DNA from: Polymorphospora lycopeni
GTDB taxonomy: Bacteria; Actinomycetota; Actinomycetes; Mycobacteriales; Micromonosporaceae
NCBI RefSeq assembly: GCF_042237075.1
Contig: NZ_JBCGDC010000012.1
Span: forward strand, 31,639 to 95,638
Direction: 5' to 3'
DNA: 64,000 bases
Shown: positions 1 to 14,217 of the stretch, piece by piece
How positions within the stretch are numbered: position 1 is the first letter of the stretch
How the letters are laid out: every line of letters begins with the position of its first letter
Made by a program: the position numbers and the translations under genes
The notes under the pieces: model-generated
Told to the model about the DNA's origin: nothing
What the model saw: only the letters and a program-made list of their open reading frames with translations
Databases searched by the model: none

Positions 1-1
1 C

Positions 2-1537
2 GTCATCGCCGACCGTCCCCTCGACATCGACCCGGCCGGGCCGGTGAGCCGCACCTACACCGAGTGGGCCGCGCTCGTCGACCGGGCCGCGGCCTGGTTG
101 CACCAGGCCGGCGTACGGCCGTGGGACCGGGTGGCGGTCCTCAAGGCCAACCACATGGACATCGTCATCCTCGAGTGCGCCATCGCCCGGATCGGCGCCA
201 TCCCGTGCATGTTCTCCGGATCGTACGGTCCGGAGGCGATGATCCCGATGCTGAAGCGGCTGGAGCGGCCGTTCCTGCTCACCGACCGGCACCACATCGA
301 GAAGTGCGGCATCACCGCCGAGGTGACCGAGCAGGACACGGTCCGCACGATCAGCGTCGACCCGGTCGCCGACCGGCCGGACGTGTTGCAGCTCGACGAC
401 TTCAAGGACGCGCCCGCGGTCCAGCCGAGCATGCGCGAGTTCTCCGAGCCGATGGTCATCACCCACACCTCGGGCACCACCGGCATCCCGAAGCTGGTCA
501 TGCACTCCGCCGAGTCCATCTATTCGCTGGCGATCCTCGAGGTCGAGCGGTGGCCCGGGTTCGCGCTCAAGCGCAGCGACACGGTGGCGTTCTGCGACCC
601 GTACACGCATGAGCGGCTGGCGACGATGCAGCTCGCGATGGCGGCGATCGGACCCAAGGTGATCTTCCTGTCCGACCCGCTCTCGCCGCGGGTCCGGGAA
701 CTGATCCTGGAACACAAGCCGACCCTGGTCGAGGCGCTGCCGAACATCTACCTCGCCTGGGAGCCGCTGGCCCGCGACCCCGCCGGCCTGTTCAGCAACG
801 TCCGGGAGTACGTCAACTCGTTCGACGCCATCCACACCCGGACCATCCGCACGTTCATGGCCGCGACGAAGCACAAGTTCCCGATCTGGGTCCAGTCGTG
901 GAGCCAGACCGAGAACGGCGCGCTGGCGATCCGGCCGTTCTTCCGCTTCGTGGTCAAGCGCAAGGGGCACCGGCCGCCGCCGACCCAGTTGATCGGCTGG
1001 CCGATGCCGTTCCACGCCAAGATGCGGGCGATCGACCCGGTGACCGGCAAGGAGGTGCCGCGTGGCGAGGTCGGCCTGATCGAGATCGACCAGCCGGGCC
1101 GGTGCCTCGCCTACGTCGGCGAGCAGGACCGGCACGACCTGAAGGTCAACGGCAACTGGTGGAACACCGGTGACCTCGGGATCATGAACAAGTGGGGCGC
1201 CGTACGGATCGTGGACCGGGAGATCGACCGGATTCCCGGCGGCAGTGCGATCGAGTTCGAGGACCTGATCCTGGACCGGATCGAATACACGACCGAGGTC
1301 GTCGTCCTGCCCCGCGCCGGGGAACTGCCGGTGCCGGTGGTCAGCACCCTGGACGACGTACCACTGTCCAAGGAGGACTGGACGCGCGCGGTCGCCGACC
1401 TCGGCCCGATGGCCGATCCGATCCAGATCCGGTGGGACGAGTTCCCGCGTACCGGAACGTGGAAGATCCGCCGGGTGGCGCTGCGCGAGCAGCTGTTCTC
1501 CGGCTCGCAGGCGATCGGCATCGGCCGCTGGACCTGA
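2..1537 (+). CDS. AMP-binding acyl-CoA ligase-like enzyme, 5' truncated
   Basis: Member of the adenylate-forming (ANL) superfamily, which activates a carboxylic acid with ATP to an acyl-AMP and usually passes it to CoA or a carrier protein. The P-loop motif HTSGTTGIPK and the adenylation signature WWNTGDLG are present. The C-terminal domain is short but keeps a lysine in GTWKIRR, where the A10 lysine would sit. The frame is open to the window edge, and sequence before the GTG at 44 (reading VIADRPLDIDPAGP) still looks coding, so the true start lies outside. It is followed by a hairpin and then the MMPL gene. Substrate cannot be read from sequence; a role with the neighbouring lipid/PKS genes is inferred from position. 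Confidence 0.85.
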   Translation, partial: VIADRPLDIDPAGPVSRTYTEWAALVDRAAAWLHQAGVRPWDRVAVLKANHMDIVILECAIARIGAIPCMFSGSYGPEAMIPMLKRLERPFLLTDRHHIEKCGITAEVTEQDTVRTISVDPVADRPDVLQLDDFKDAPAVQPSMREFSEPMVITHTSGTTGIPKLVMHSAESIYSLAILEVERWPGFALKRSDTVAFCDPYTHERLATMQLAMAAIGPKVIFLSDPLSPRVRELILEHKPTLVEALPNIYLAWEPLARDPAGLFSNVREYVNSFDAIHTRTIRTFMAATKHKFPIWVQSWSQTENGALAIRPFFRFVVKRKGHRPPPTQLIGWPMPFHAKMRAIDPVTGKEVPRGEVGLIEIDQPGRCLAYVGEQDRHDLKVNGNWWNTGDLGIMNKWGAVRIVDREIDRIPGGSAIEFEDLILDRIEYTTEVVVLPRAGELPVPVVSTLDDVPLSKEDWTRAVADLGPMADPIQIRWDEFPRTGTWKIRRVALREQLFSGSQAIGIGRWT

Positions 1538-1561
1538 GCACCGCCGAACACTGAGACACCA

Positions 1562-1594
1562 CTGTGGCGCCGGCCCGTGCGGCCGGCGCCACAG
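1562..1594 (+). terminator. 13-bp stem hairpin after the ligase gene
   Basis: Arms CTGTGGCGCCGGC and GCCGGCGCCACAG are perfect complements around a 7-nt loop, 24 nt after the ligase stop and 41 nt before the MMPL start. There is no T tract, as is common for actinomycete terminators. It may be a terminator or a partial attenuator between the two genes. Confidence 0.6.
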
Positions 1595-1635
1595 CCGGTC
1601 CGGCGACCGTACGCGGTCGAGCGAAGGGAACACCC

Positions 1636-3762
1636 ATGTTGGACCTGCTCGGTCGGCTCGCGCACCAGGCGCGGTGGTGGCTGATCGGTGCCTCGGCCGT
1701 CTTCCTGGTCGCCGCCGGCGCCTGGGGAGCGAACGCCTTCGACGACCTGGCCGGTGGCGGCTTCACCTACGCCGCCAGCGAGAGCTCGCGGGCCGCCGAC
1801 ACCGAACGGGAACGGCTCGGCCGCAACGACGCCGACGTGGTGGTGCTGTTCCACAGTGACCGCTGGACCGTCGCCGACCCGGCGTACCGGGACGCGGCCC
1901 GGGCCGTCCTCGACCGGCTTCCGCCGGCCCGGATCGAAGGGGTGGTCGACTACTGGCGGACCGGCGAGAGCACCCTGGTCGGCACCGACCAGCGGGCGAC
2001 GTTCGCGGCGGTGCAGGTCGCCGGCGCGACCGAGAACGACCGGCTGACCAACTTCCTGGCCATCAAGGAGCAGTTGACCAGCCCCGACCTCGACGTCTCG
2101 GTCGGCGGGCCGCTCGCCGTCTTCGACGACGTCAACACGCAGAGCCGCACCGACCTGATCCGCGCCGAGGCGCTCGCCGTACCCGTGCTCTTCCTGCTCC
2201 TCATCCTGATCTTCCGCAACCTGCTGGCCGCGCTGCTGCCGGTGCTCGTCGGAGTGCTCGCGATCGTCGGATCGCTGGCCGGTCTGCGCCTGCTGGCCCA
2301 GTTCACCGACATCTCGATCTTCGCCGTCAACGTGGTCACCCTGCTCGGCCTCGGCCTCGCCGTCGACTACAGCCTGTTCATGGTCAGCCGGTTCCGGGAG
2401 GAACTCGGCACCGGCCAGACGGTCCCGCAGGCCCTGCGCCGCACCATGGTCACCGCCGGTCGGACCATCGTGGTCTCCGCGGTCACCGTCGCCCTCGCCC
2501 TGGCCAGCCTCGCCGTCTTTCCCCAGGTCTTCCTGCGCTCCGTCGCCATCGGCGGGGTGGCGGCGGTGCTGCTCGCCGGCTTCTTCTCGCTGACCGCGAT
2601 GGCCGCCATGCTCGCCCTGCTCGGCCCGCGGCTGAAGGAACGCCGTCGCTGTACGGCCGCCGCGCCCGACCCCGACGCGGGCGCCTGGGCCCGGATCGCC
2701 CGGACCGTGATGCGCCGGCCGGTCCTGGTCGCGACGAGCGTCGTCGTCCTCCTGGTGCTGCTCGGGCTGCCGTTCCTGCGGATCTCGTACGGCTGGCTGG
2801 ACACCCGGGTGCTGCCGGCCAGCGCCGAGAGCCGGCAGGTCCAGGTCGCCCTCGAGGAGTCCTTTCCGGACAGTGTCACCCGCGCGACCGACGCGATCGT
2901 CACGCTGGCCGGACCTGTCGGCGAGCCGGCCGGACAGCAGCAGCTCGCCGGCTACCTGGAGCGGGTGACCGCCGTACCCGGCGTCGGGCGGGCCGACGTC
3001 ACCGGCGCCGAGGGGGACACCGCCCGGATCACCATCCGGTCCGACGTCGAGCCGATCTCCGCCGAGGGGCGGGAACTGGTCGACGCGGTCCGCGCGGTCG
3101 AGCCGCCACCGGGCGGAACGGTGCTGGTCGGCGGCGACGCCGCCGGCTTCGCCGACCTGATGGACATGCTCGCCGAGCGGCTGCCCTGGATGGCGCTACT
3201 GGTCATCGCCACCACCTTCGTACTGCTCTTCTTCGCCTTCGGCTCGCTGGTCCTGCCGGTCAAGGCGATCCTGATGAACATCCTCAGCCTGACCGCGGCG
3301 TTCGGCGCGGTGGTCTGGATCTTCCAGGACGGTCACCTCGCCGACCTGTTCCGGTTCACCTCCACCGGCAACATCGACGTCGTACAACCGATCCTGATCT
3401 TCGCGGTGGCGTTCGGGCTCTCCATGGACTACGAGGTGTTCCTGCTCTCCCGGATCCGCGAGCAGTACGACCTGACCGGCGACAACACCGAGGCGGTGGC
3501 GATCGGGCTGCAACGCTCGGGCCGGATCATCACCAGCGCGGCCCTGCTGCTGGTGGTGGTCATCGTGTCGTTCGCGACGTCCAGCGTGCTGGTCGTGAAG
3601 ATCATCGGGGTGGGGCTGGCGATCGCGGTCATCGTCGACGCCACCATCGTCCGGGCGCTGCTGATGCCGGCGACCATGCGGCTGCTCGGCGACCTCAACT
3701 GGTGGCTACCGGGACCGCTGCGCCCGCTCTACCGCCGCTGGGGCATCCGCGAGAACGGCTGA
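1636..3762 (+). CDS. MMPL/RND family lipid or drug exporter
   Basis: 708-residue membrane protein with the layout of the MMPL (mycobacterial membrane protein large) family: one N-terminal membrane helix, an extracytoplasmic domain, a five- to six-helix bundle, a second soluble domain and a second bundle. The repeated motifs GLAVDYSLFMVSRFREE and GLSMDYEVFLLSRIREQ, one per half, are the family's conserved TM4-like segments carrying the proton-relay Asp-Tyr pair. The ATG at 1636 is chosen because GAAGGG stands just upstream; the frame is open further back to 1564, but that stretch is the hairpin. Next to lipid-activating and PKS genes it is the likely exporter of the cluster product. The 3' end is duplicated by an assembly artefact. 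Confidence 0.9.
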   Translation: MLDLLGRLAHQARWWLIGASAVFLVAAGAWGANAFDDLAGGGFTYAASESSRAADTERERLGRNDADVVVLFHSDRWTVADPAYRDAARAVLDRLPPARIEGVVDYWRTGESTLVGTDQRATFAAVQVAGATENDRLTNFLAIKEQLTSPDLDVSVGGPLAVFDDVNTQSRTDLIRAEALAVPVLFLLLILIFRNLLAALLPVLVGVLAIVGSLAGLRLLAQFTDISIFAVNVVTLLGLGLAVDYSLFMVSRFREELGTGQTVPQALRRTMVTAGRTIVVSAVTVALALASLAVFPQVFLRSVAIGGVAAVLLAGFFSLTAMAAMLALLGPRLKERRRCTAAAPDPDAGAWARIARTVMRRPVLVATSVVVLLVLLGLPFLRISYGWLDTRVLPASAESRQVQVALEESFPDSVTRATDAIVTLAGPVGEPAGQQQLAGYLERVTAVPGVGRADVTGAEGDTARITIRSDVEPISAEGRELVDAVRAVEPPPGGTVLVGGDAAGFADLMDMLAERLPWMALLVIATTFVLLFFAFGSLVLPVKAILMNILSLTAAFGAVVWIFQDGHLADLFRFTSTGNIDVVQPILIFAVAFGLSMDYEVFLLSRIREQYDLTGDNTEAVAIGLQRSGRIITSAALLLVVVIVSFATSSVLVVKIIGVGLAIAVIVDATIVRALLMPATMRLLGDLNWWLPGPLRPLYRRWGIRENG

Positions 3763-3891
3763 CACGCGGCCGGGGGGGGGCCCCGCCCCCCCCCNGCTGC
3801 TCGGCGACCTCAACTGGTGGCTACCGGGACCGCTGCGCCCGCTCTACCGCCGCTGGGGCATCCGCGAGAACGGCTGACACGCGGCCGGGGC
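3681..3891 (+). repeat. Assembly duplication flanking a single N
   Basis: The 96 nt at 3681-3776 (end of the MMPL gene plus its stop and the first arm of its terminator) recur identically at 3796-3891. Between the copies is a low-complexity run of G and C ending in one N at 3795. Two overlapping contig ends were evidently joined without merging. The reading frame that ends at 3762 is complete; the second copy (3796-3877) is not a gene. Confidence 0.9.
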
Positions 3892-3914
3892 GGTCCCCGG
3901 ACCGCCCCGGCCGC
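3881..3914. terminator. Bidirectional terminator between MMPL and the diiron fusion gene
   Basis: Arms GCGGCCGGGGCGGTCC and GGACCGCCCCGGCCGC are perfectly complementary over 16 nt with only CC between them, so in practice about 14 pairs with a small loop. It lies between two convergent genes. The preceding contig broke inside this same hairpin. Confidence 0.75.
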
Positions 3915-3925
3915 CTGGTCGCTGC

Positions 3926-6358
3926 TCAGAAGATGAGTGCCCGGCCCAGCCCCATGTCGGTGAGCCGGGTCGAGTGCACGGTGCTGGTCACCTCGAGCGC
4001 CTTCTGGATCCGCTCCTGCGCCGTCGTGTCGACCAGCCGGCGGCCGTCCCAGGCCTCGTAGTCGCCGATCAGCTCGTGGTGCGGGACGATGCCCTCCTGG
4101 AACCAGTTCTCCCACCGGGTCAGCTGGTCACCGACCGGCAACTGCTCCCACAGCCGCATCCCCTCGCGGATGATCTCCACGAGCCGGTCGCGCTCGTCCG
4201 GGTTCTGGTGCACGGCGTCGCGGATGATCGAGGTGCCGACGGCGAGGTGTCGTACCTCGTCGATCCCGGCACCCTTCTCCATGTCCGCCATCCGCGGATC
4301 GATCGGCCGCCACTTGCGCTCGCTCAGCTCGAACGACGGGGCGAGGAACCCCTCGATCAGGATCGTCAGCAGGACCACGCCGCCGAGGAAGTCCCGCCGC
4401 TCCCGGACGATCGGGATGCCCAGCTCCTCCAACGGGTCGAGGATCGCCGCCCGGTCCGTCGCGGTCTGCGCGGCGATGACGGCGTCCACGTCGCTCGCGT
4501 CCACGCCGAGGTTGCGCAGGTGGTTGCGGAAGATCATGGAGTGCCGGGTCTCGTCCATCAGCTGGGTCGCGTAGAACTCGACCGTGGCGGAGTCCGGTGC
4601 GCACGCCACCAGGTAGCCGATCGCGCGGGCGGCCCGCTCCTCGGCCAGCGCGCGGAACGCCACCTCCTGGACCAGCGCATCCCGCAGCGGCCCCGGCTCG
4701 CGCAGGAAGTCCGGCGTGACCAGGTCGGGGGAATATCCGACGATGTTGCCGCGCAGGGTACGTTGCGGCACGTTGGCGAACCAGTAGCGCAGGTCGCAGT
4801 CGGCCGGGGTCAGCCGGATCCCCTCGGCCCCGTCGAAGAGCGACATCGCCTGGTCCCAGTCGGCCGCGTCGCTCGCGGTCGCCGTCGAGGTCTGCCCGGC
4901 CGTGCGCGGCGTGACGGGCTGCGGGTCGTACGCGACGGCCACCGGCTCCGCCATCTGCCGCGGGGCGGGCACGGTGACCGTGGCCGGACTCCTGGTCTCG
5001 GGGCTGGGCCGTGCGACCCCCGCCGCCGGACCGGTCCCGGTGACGGCCGGTCCGGCCGGCACCGAGTCGTCCGGTGCCGATTCGGCCCGTACCGGCTCGG
5101 CCCGTACCGGCTCGGCCGGCACCGCTTCGGCCGGCACCGCTTGGGTCGGCACCGGGGCGGTCGACCGTGCCGGGTCGGCGGGGCGCGGCGCGGTCGAGGT
5201 CGGGTCGGCCGGCCGCGTGTCGGAGAAGATGAACGGACCCGTCCCGTCCACGTAGTCGAGCAGCGACGCCGCGACGCTGCCGCGCGACGGCGGATGGAAC
5301 GCGACACACTGGCAGGCCGCGATCAGGTACGCCACGTCCGGGGAGCCGATGAAGGACATCCCGCCGAGCAGTTCGACGGCCCGCTGGGCGGCGTCGGTGA
5401 GCGCGTCCTGGGCGCCGTACCGGGCCATCAGCACCCGGGCCAGGGCACCGCTGTCCGTCTCGCCCGCCATCAGCGCGCGGGCCGCTCCCTCGATCAGTTG
5501 GGTGGCGGTCTCCAGCCTGGTCGCGAGCGCGGCCCGCTCGGTGGTCCCGCCCCTTCCGGCGGTCAGCGCGCGTTCGACGAGCGCGCTGGCCATGCCGAGA
5601 TAGGAGGCGGTGATCAGCAGCTCGAACCAGATGAACCCGACGGTCTGCAGGTCGTCGAGCATCCCGTCCGGACCGTTCTCGGTCGGGATGACCAGCTCGT
5701 CCTCGATGAAGACGTCGGTCAGCCGGATCTCGTCGCTCTCCGCCCCGGCGAGCACGCTGCTCCCCCAGAACGGATGCCGGCTGATCCCGCGCAGCGTCGC
5801 CGGCATCAGCAGGAACGCCGTCTGCGTCCCGCCGTCGCTGGCCGGCACCGAGACGCTGGCGGTGAGCAGGTCCATCGAGTGGGTCAGGCTGCACGGCTTC
5901 TTGGACCCGTTTATCCGGTAGCCGCCCTCGACCGGGGTGGCGGTCATGGTGGGGGCGAGGATGCCCTGTGCCGGGCGGCCCTCGGCGAACCCGGAGGAGA
6001 CCAGCAGGTTGCGGCTGGTGATCGCCTCGAGCAGCGCCCACTCCATGCCGGAGTTCTTGATGCTCTCGGCAAAGGTGAACAGCGTCGCCACCGAGAAGTG
6101 GTGCATGGTGGTGGCGACCGCGAGCGACGGCGCGAGCGAGCCGATCGCCCGGGTGACCCGGACGGCGTCCAGCGGGGTGGCGCCCAGCCCGCCGTAGTCC
6201 TTGGGGACCACCAGACCGGGGCCGCCCGCGTTACGGAAGACCGGCAGGGTGGCGCCGCCCGGCGCCTCGCGCCGGTCGAACGGCAGCTCGGTGAGCCCGT
6301 CGATCAGGCCCGGCAGGTACGACTCGCACAGGGTCCGGGCCTGATCGAGTGAACGCAT
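3926..6358 (-). CDS. Acyl-CoA dehydrogenase fused to a ferritin-like diiron domain
   Basis: 810 residues. Residues 1-378 have the acyl-CoA dehydrogenase fold (N-terminal helices, middle beta domain around 130-220 including GYRINGSKK, C-terminal helical domain). Where the family normally has its catalytic glutamate (IYEGTSE-like), this protein reads AFHPPSRGS (353-361), so the usual base is absent. Residues 379-500 are a Pro/Ala-rich linker with tandem AVPAE/PVRAE units. Residues 501-810 form a helical domain with a glutamate-rich first helix (E573/E574), E603-x-x-H606, E669 and E701-x-x-H704, the ligand pattern of carboxylate-bridged diiron oxygenases such as AurF-type N-oxygenases. The gene follows the AMP ligase gene with a 23-nt gap, so the two are probably co-transcribed. 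A flavin dehydrogenation followed by, or coupled to, diiron oxidation of a carrier-bound or free amine is inferred. Confidence 0.85.
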   Translation of the reverse strand: MRSLDQARTLCESYLPGLIDGLTELPFDRREAPGGATLPVFRNAGGPGLVVPKDYGGLGATPLDAVRVTRAIGSLAPSLAVATTMHHFSVATLFTFAESIKNSGMEWALLEAITSRNLLVSSGFAEGRPAQGILAPTMTATPVEGGYRINGSKKPCSLTHSMDLLTASVSVPASDGGTQTAFLLMPATLRGISRHPFWGSSVLAGAESDEIRLTDVFIEDELVIPTENGPDGMLDDLQTVGFIWFELLITASYLGMASALVERALTAGRGGTTERAALATRLETATQLIEGAARALMAGETDSGALARVLMARYGAQDALTDAAQRAVELLGGMSFIGSPDVAYLIAACQCVAFHPPSRGSVAASLLDYVDGTGPFIFSDTRPADPTSTAPRPADPARSTAPVPTQAVPAEAVPAEPVRAEPVRAESAPDDSVPAGPAVTGTGPAAGVARPSPETRSPATVTVPAPRQMAEPVAVAYDPQPVTPRTAGQTSTATASDAADWDQAMSLFDGAEGIRLTPADCDLRYWFANVPQRTLRGNIVGYSPDLVTPDFLREPGPLRDALVQEVAFRALAEERAARAIGYLVACAPDSATVEFYATQLMDETRHSMIFRNHLRNLGVDASDVDAVIAAQTATDRAAILDPLEELGIPIVRERRDFLGGVVLLTILIEGFLAPSFELSERKWRPIDPRMADMEKGAGIDEVRHLAVGTSIIRDAVHQNPDERDRLVEIIREGMRLWEQLPVGDQLTRWENWFQEGIVPHHELIGDYEAWDGRRLVDTTAQERIQKALEVTSTVHSTRLTDMGLGRALIF

Positions 6359-6381
6359 CGAAAATTCCTCTTCGGATCGGG

Positions 6382-8022
6382 TCAGGGGACGAGGGTGCGG
6401 GCCGCCGACCGCCGCAGCTTGCCGGACGGGGTCTTCGGCAGTGAGCCGGGGGGCAGCACCACGACGGTGGCCGGCCGGGCGTCGATCTCGGCGACGACCC
6501 GGTTGACCACGGCGTCGCGCAGGTTCCGCTCGGCGTCGGCGTCACCGGCCAGGCGCGACTCGACCAGTACCGCGAACGATTCCCGGTCCACGCCGTCGCC
6601 GGCCAGCATCCGGACCGCCGCCACGTTGCCGGTCCGCACACCGTCGACGGTGGCGGCCGCCCGCTCGATGTCGGTCGGGTAGATGTTGCGGCCGGCCATG
6701 ATGATGACCTCCTTGGCCCGGCCGCAGACGACGAGTTGGCCGTCGACGCGGTAGCCCTCGTCGCCGATCTCGAGCCAGCCGTCCTCGTCGAGGGCCGCGA
6801 CCGGCCCCTGCTCGGTGAGATAGCCGGCGGTGACCGACTCGCCGCGCAGTTGCAGCCGGCCGACCTCGCGGTCGCCGAGTTCGGCGCCGGACTCGTCGAC
6901 GACCCGGACGTCGACGCTCGGGAAGGCGGGGCCGAGCAGCGGCAGCCGGCGTACGGCGCCCGTGGGTTCGCCGGTGACCGGCACCGCGCGCCGGTTCTTC
7001 TCCAGTTCGAGTGCGTCGACGGTGTCGAGGACCATCGGGTCGCCGAGCGGTGAGAGCGAGATGACCAGGGCGCTCTCGGCGGCGCCGTAGCAGCAGTTGA
7101 TCACCGTCGGGCGCAGCCCGAAGCGGGCGCCGGCCGTGGTCAGGGCTTCCACCGAGGCGGGGTCGATCGGTTCGGCGCCGTTGAACGCGATCCGCATCCG
7201 GGACAGGTCCAGGGATCCGGCCTCGGCGCGGGCGAGCTGGCGGGCCAGGATCGCGTACGCGAAGTTGGGCGCGGCGGTGATCGTGCCGCCGTACTCGGTC
7301 ATCAGTTCGGCCCACAGCAGTGGCCGGCGCAGGAACTCCGGCGGGGTGACGCTGACCAGCTCGAAGCCGGAGACCATCGGCACGACCAGGCAGCCGACCA
7401 TGCCCATGTCGTGGAAAAGCGGCAGCCAGGTGACCATCACGTCGTCGTCGCCGCACTCGATGTGCGCGATCGTGTCGGAGACGTTGGCGTACAGGTTGCC
7501 GTGGCTGATCTGGACCGCCTTCGGCTCGGCGGTCGAGCCACTGGTCAGCTGCAGCAGCGCGGTGTCGGTCTCGGCGGCCGGCACGATCTCGAACTCCCGG
7601 TCACTGTCCAGGTCGGAGATCATCCGGTAGGCGATGCCCTGCGCGTCCAGGACGGCGGCCATCGCCTCGAACGGCGCGCCGAGCAGCACCAGCCGCGCGT
7701 CGATCATGCGCAGTACGCGCACCGTGTCCTCGGCCCAGGCGGCGAGATCCGTCCGCGGCGTCGGCTGGTGCAGCATGGTGACGCTGCCGCCGGCCAGCCA
7801 GGTGGCCCGCACGACGCGGGCGACGTCCACCGGCTCGCCGGCGAGGATCGCGACCGCCTGGCGGGCCGAGAGTCCACTCTCGACCAGCGCCGCCGCGGTG
7901 CGCATGGCGGCGGCGTGTAGCTGTCCCCAGGTGCGCCGCGAGGGTGCCGCGGGTGCCCCGGTGACCATGCCGCGTCGCGATCGGGCGGCGGCGTCGACCA
8001 TTGCCTCTACGAAACGGCTCAC
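6382..8022 (-). CDS. Fatty-acyl-AMP ligase (FAAL-like) feeding the PKS
   Basis: 546-residue ANL enzyme resembling FadD/FAAL proteins that adenylate a fatty acid and load it on an acyl carrier protein rather than CoA. Visible motifs are LQLTSGSTAEPKAVQISHGN (P-loop), LPLFHDMGMVGC (typical of FAALs) and the C-terminal GRAKEVIIMAGRNIYPTDIE, with lysine in PKTPSGKLRRS near the end. The GTG at 8022 overlaps the stop of a seven-codon upstream reading frame as GTGA; an ATG at 8001 is the alternative start. It is divergent from the PKS, whose N-terminal ACP is the natural acceptor. The upstream frame is open, but that stretch reads as shadow of the PKS. Confidence 0.88.
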   Translation of the reverse strand: MSRFVEAMVDAAARSRRGMVTGAPAAPSRRTWGQLHAAAMRTAAALVESGLSARQAVAILAGEPVDVARVVRATWLAGGSVTMLHQPTPRTDLAAWAEDTVRVLRMIDARLVLLGAPFEAMAAVLDAQGIAYRMISDLDSDREFEIVPAAETDTALLQLTSGSTAEPKAVQISHGNLYANVSDTIAHIECGDDDVMVTWLPLFHDMGMVGCLVVPMVSGFELVSVTPPEFLRRPLLWAELMTEYGGTITAAPNFAYAILARQLARAEAGSLDLSRMRIAFNGAEPIDPASVEALTTAGARFGLRPTVINCCYGAAESALVISLSPLGDPMVLDTVDALELEKNRRAVPVTGEPTGAVRRLPLLGPAFPSVDVRVVDESGAELGDREVGRLQLRGESVTAGYLTEQGPVAALDEDGWLEIGDEGYRVDGQLVVCGRAKEVIIMAGRNIYPTDIERAAATVDGVRTGNVAAVRMLAGDGVDRESFAVLVESRLAGDADAERNLRDAVVNRVVAEIDARPATVVVLPPGSLPKTPSGKLRRSAARTLVP

Positions 8023-8042
8023 GTCGGTCCAGTCACGATCAT
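8019..8042 (-). CDS. Seven-codon leader frame (MIVTGPT) coupled to the FAAL start
   Basis: An ATG at 8042 opens a frame of seven codons whose TGA overlaps the GTG start of the ligase gene (GTGA). It lies 6 nt after a -10-like TAGGCT, so transcripts from that promoter would begin at or near the ATG. It is a candidate leaderless upstream frame that delivers ribosomes to a start lacking a good Shine-Dalgarno sequence. The evidence is position only. Confidence 0.4.
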   Translation of the reverse strand: MIVTGPT

Positions 8043-8048
8043 GACGAC

Positions 8049-8077
8049 AGCCTAGGCAGTAACATGCCGGAAACCAA
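8049..8077 (-). promoter_or_regulatory. Candidate promoter of the FAAL/diiron operon
   Basis: On the minus strand TTGGTT (8077-8072) and TAGGCT (8054-8049) are separated by exactly 17 nt. Transcription would start about at 8042. It sits in the 86-nt divergent gap between the ligase and PKS genes, so both directions may be co-regulated. Confidence 0.45.
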
Positions 8078-8108
8078 GGGTGGATGATCACGCCGGAAGG
8101 TGGCAGTC

Positions 8109-13661
<5,553 letters not shown>

Positions 13662-13672
13662 CCGCGACCCAC

Positions 13673-13700
13673 GCCGGTGCGGCCAGCGGGCCGCACCGGC
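13673..13700. terminator. Terminator between the PKS and SRPBCC genes
   Basis: GCCGGTGCGGCC and GGCCGCACCGGC pair perfectly over 12 nt around the loop AGCG, between two convergent genes. Confidence 0.75.
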
Positions 13701-13718
13701 ACGGGCCGGCTCGGGAAC

Positions 13719-14192
13719 CTAGACGGCGACCGGGGCCGCCTCGACCGCGTCGATCTCGATGTCCGCGCCGAACAGCCCGCGCAGGATGTCACCGACCGCG
13801 TCCCGCAGCGCCGCGCAGGCCACCGGGTCGATCAGGCTGGCCAGCGAGGCGATGCCGAGATCGAACCGACTGGCGAACTCCACCCGGACCACGTCGCCCT
13901 CCTCGACCACCAGCCAGGAGCCGGTGAAGACCGAGAAGTCGCCCTTGGTCTGCGCGAAGTCGATCCGCCGGGCCACTGCGTCGATGTCGTCGCGCTCGGT
14001 CCAGACCAGGATGCCCTTACGGAAGTTGACCTCCCACGCCGACTCCACCTGGGTCGGGCTGATCCTGGTGACCGCGACCGTCCGCACGGCATCGGTGAAT
14101 TCCGGGTACGCGCCGAAGTCGGCGAGCCGGTCGAACGTCCGTTGGGCGTCGGCGCCGGGTAGCAGCGCGTGCACGACGACCGAGCACTCCAT
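13719..14192 (-). CDS. SRPBCC (polyketide cyclase/START-like) protein
   Basis: 157 residues with the pattern of the SRPBCC superfamily: an opening strand (CSVVVHALLPGADA), helix, PEFTDAVRTVAV, a series of amphipathic strands and a long C-terminal helix. Members bind hydrophobic ligands in a deep pocket; some are aromatase/cyclases, others carriers or COQ10-like lipid chaperones. It is the last gene of a minus-strand group after the reductase (25-nt gap) and aminotransferase. With no multi-ketide chain predicted here, a lipid-handling role seems more likely than cyclisation; that is inference. Confidence 0.75.
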   Translation of the reverse strand: MECSVVVHALLPGADAQRTFDRLADFGAYPEFTDAVRTVAVTRISPTQVESAWEVNFRKGILVWTERDDIDAVARRIDFAQTKGDFSVFTGSWLVVEEGDVVRVEFASRFDLGIASLASLIDPVACAALRDAVGDILRGLFGADIEIDAVEAAPVAV

Positions 14193-14217
14193 CGTGGCTC
14201 CTCAGTCGGGTAGATGA

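Noticed and set aside
3974..6352. A long plus-strand frame antisense to the flavin-diiron gene, and many similar frames opposite other genes
   Set aside because: They are Arg/Gly/Pro-rich frames opened by the high third-position GC of the true genes, with no domains or ribosome sites.
3926..6358. Calling the diiron part AurF, or the cluster an azoxy or nitro cluster
   Set aside because: The ligand pattern fits ferritin-like diiron oxygenases in general; without alignment no subfamily or product can be named.
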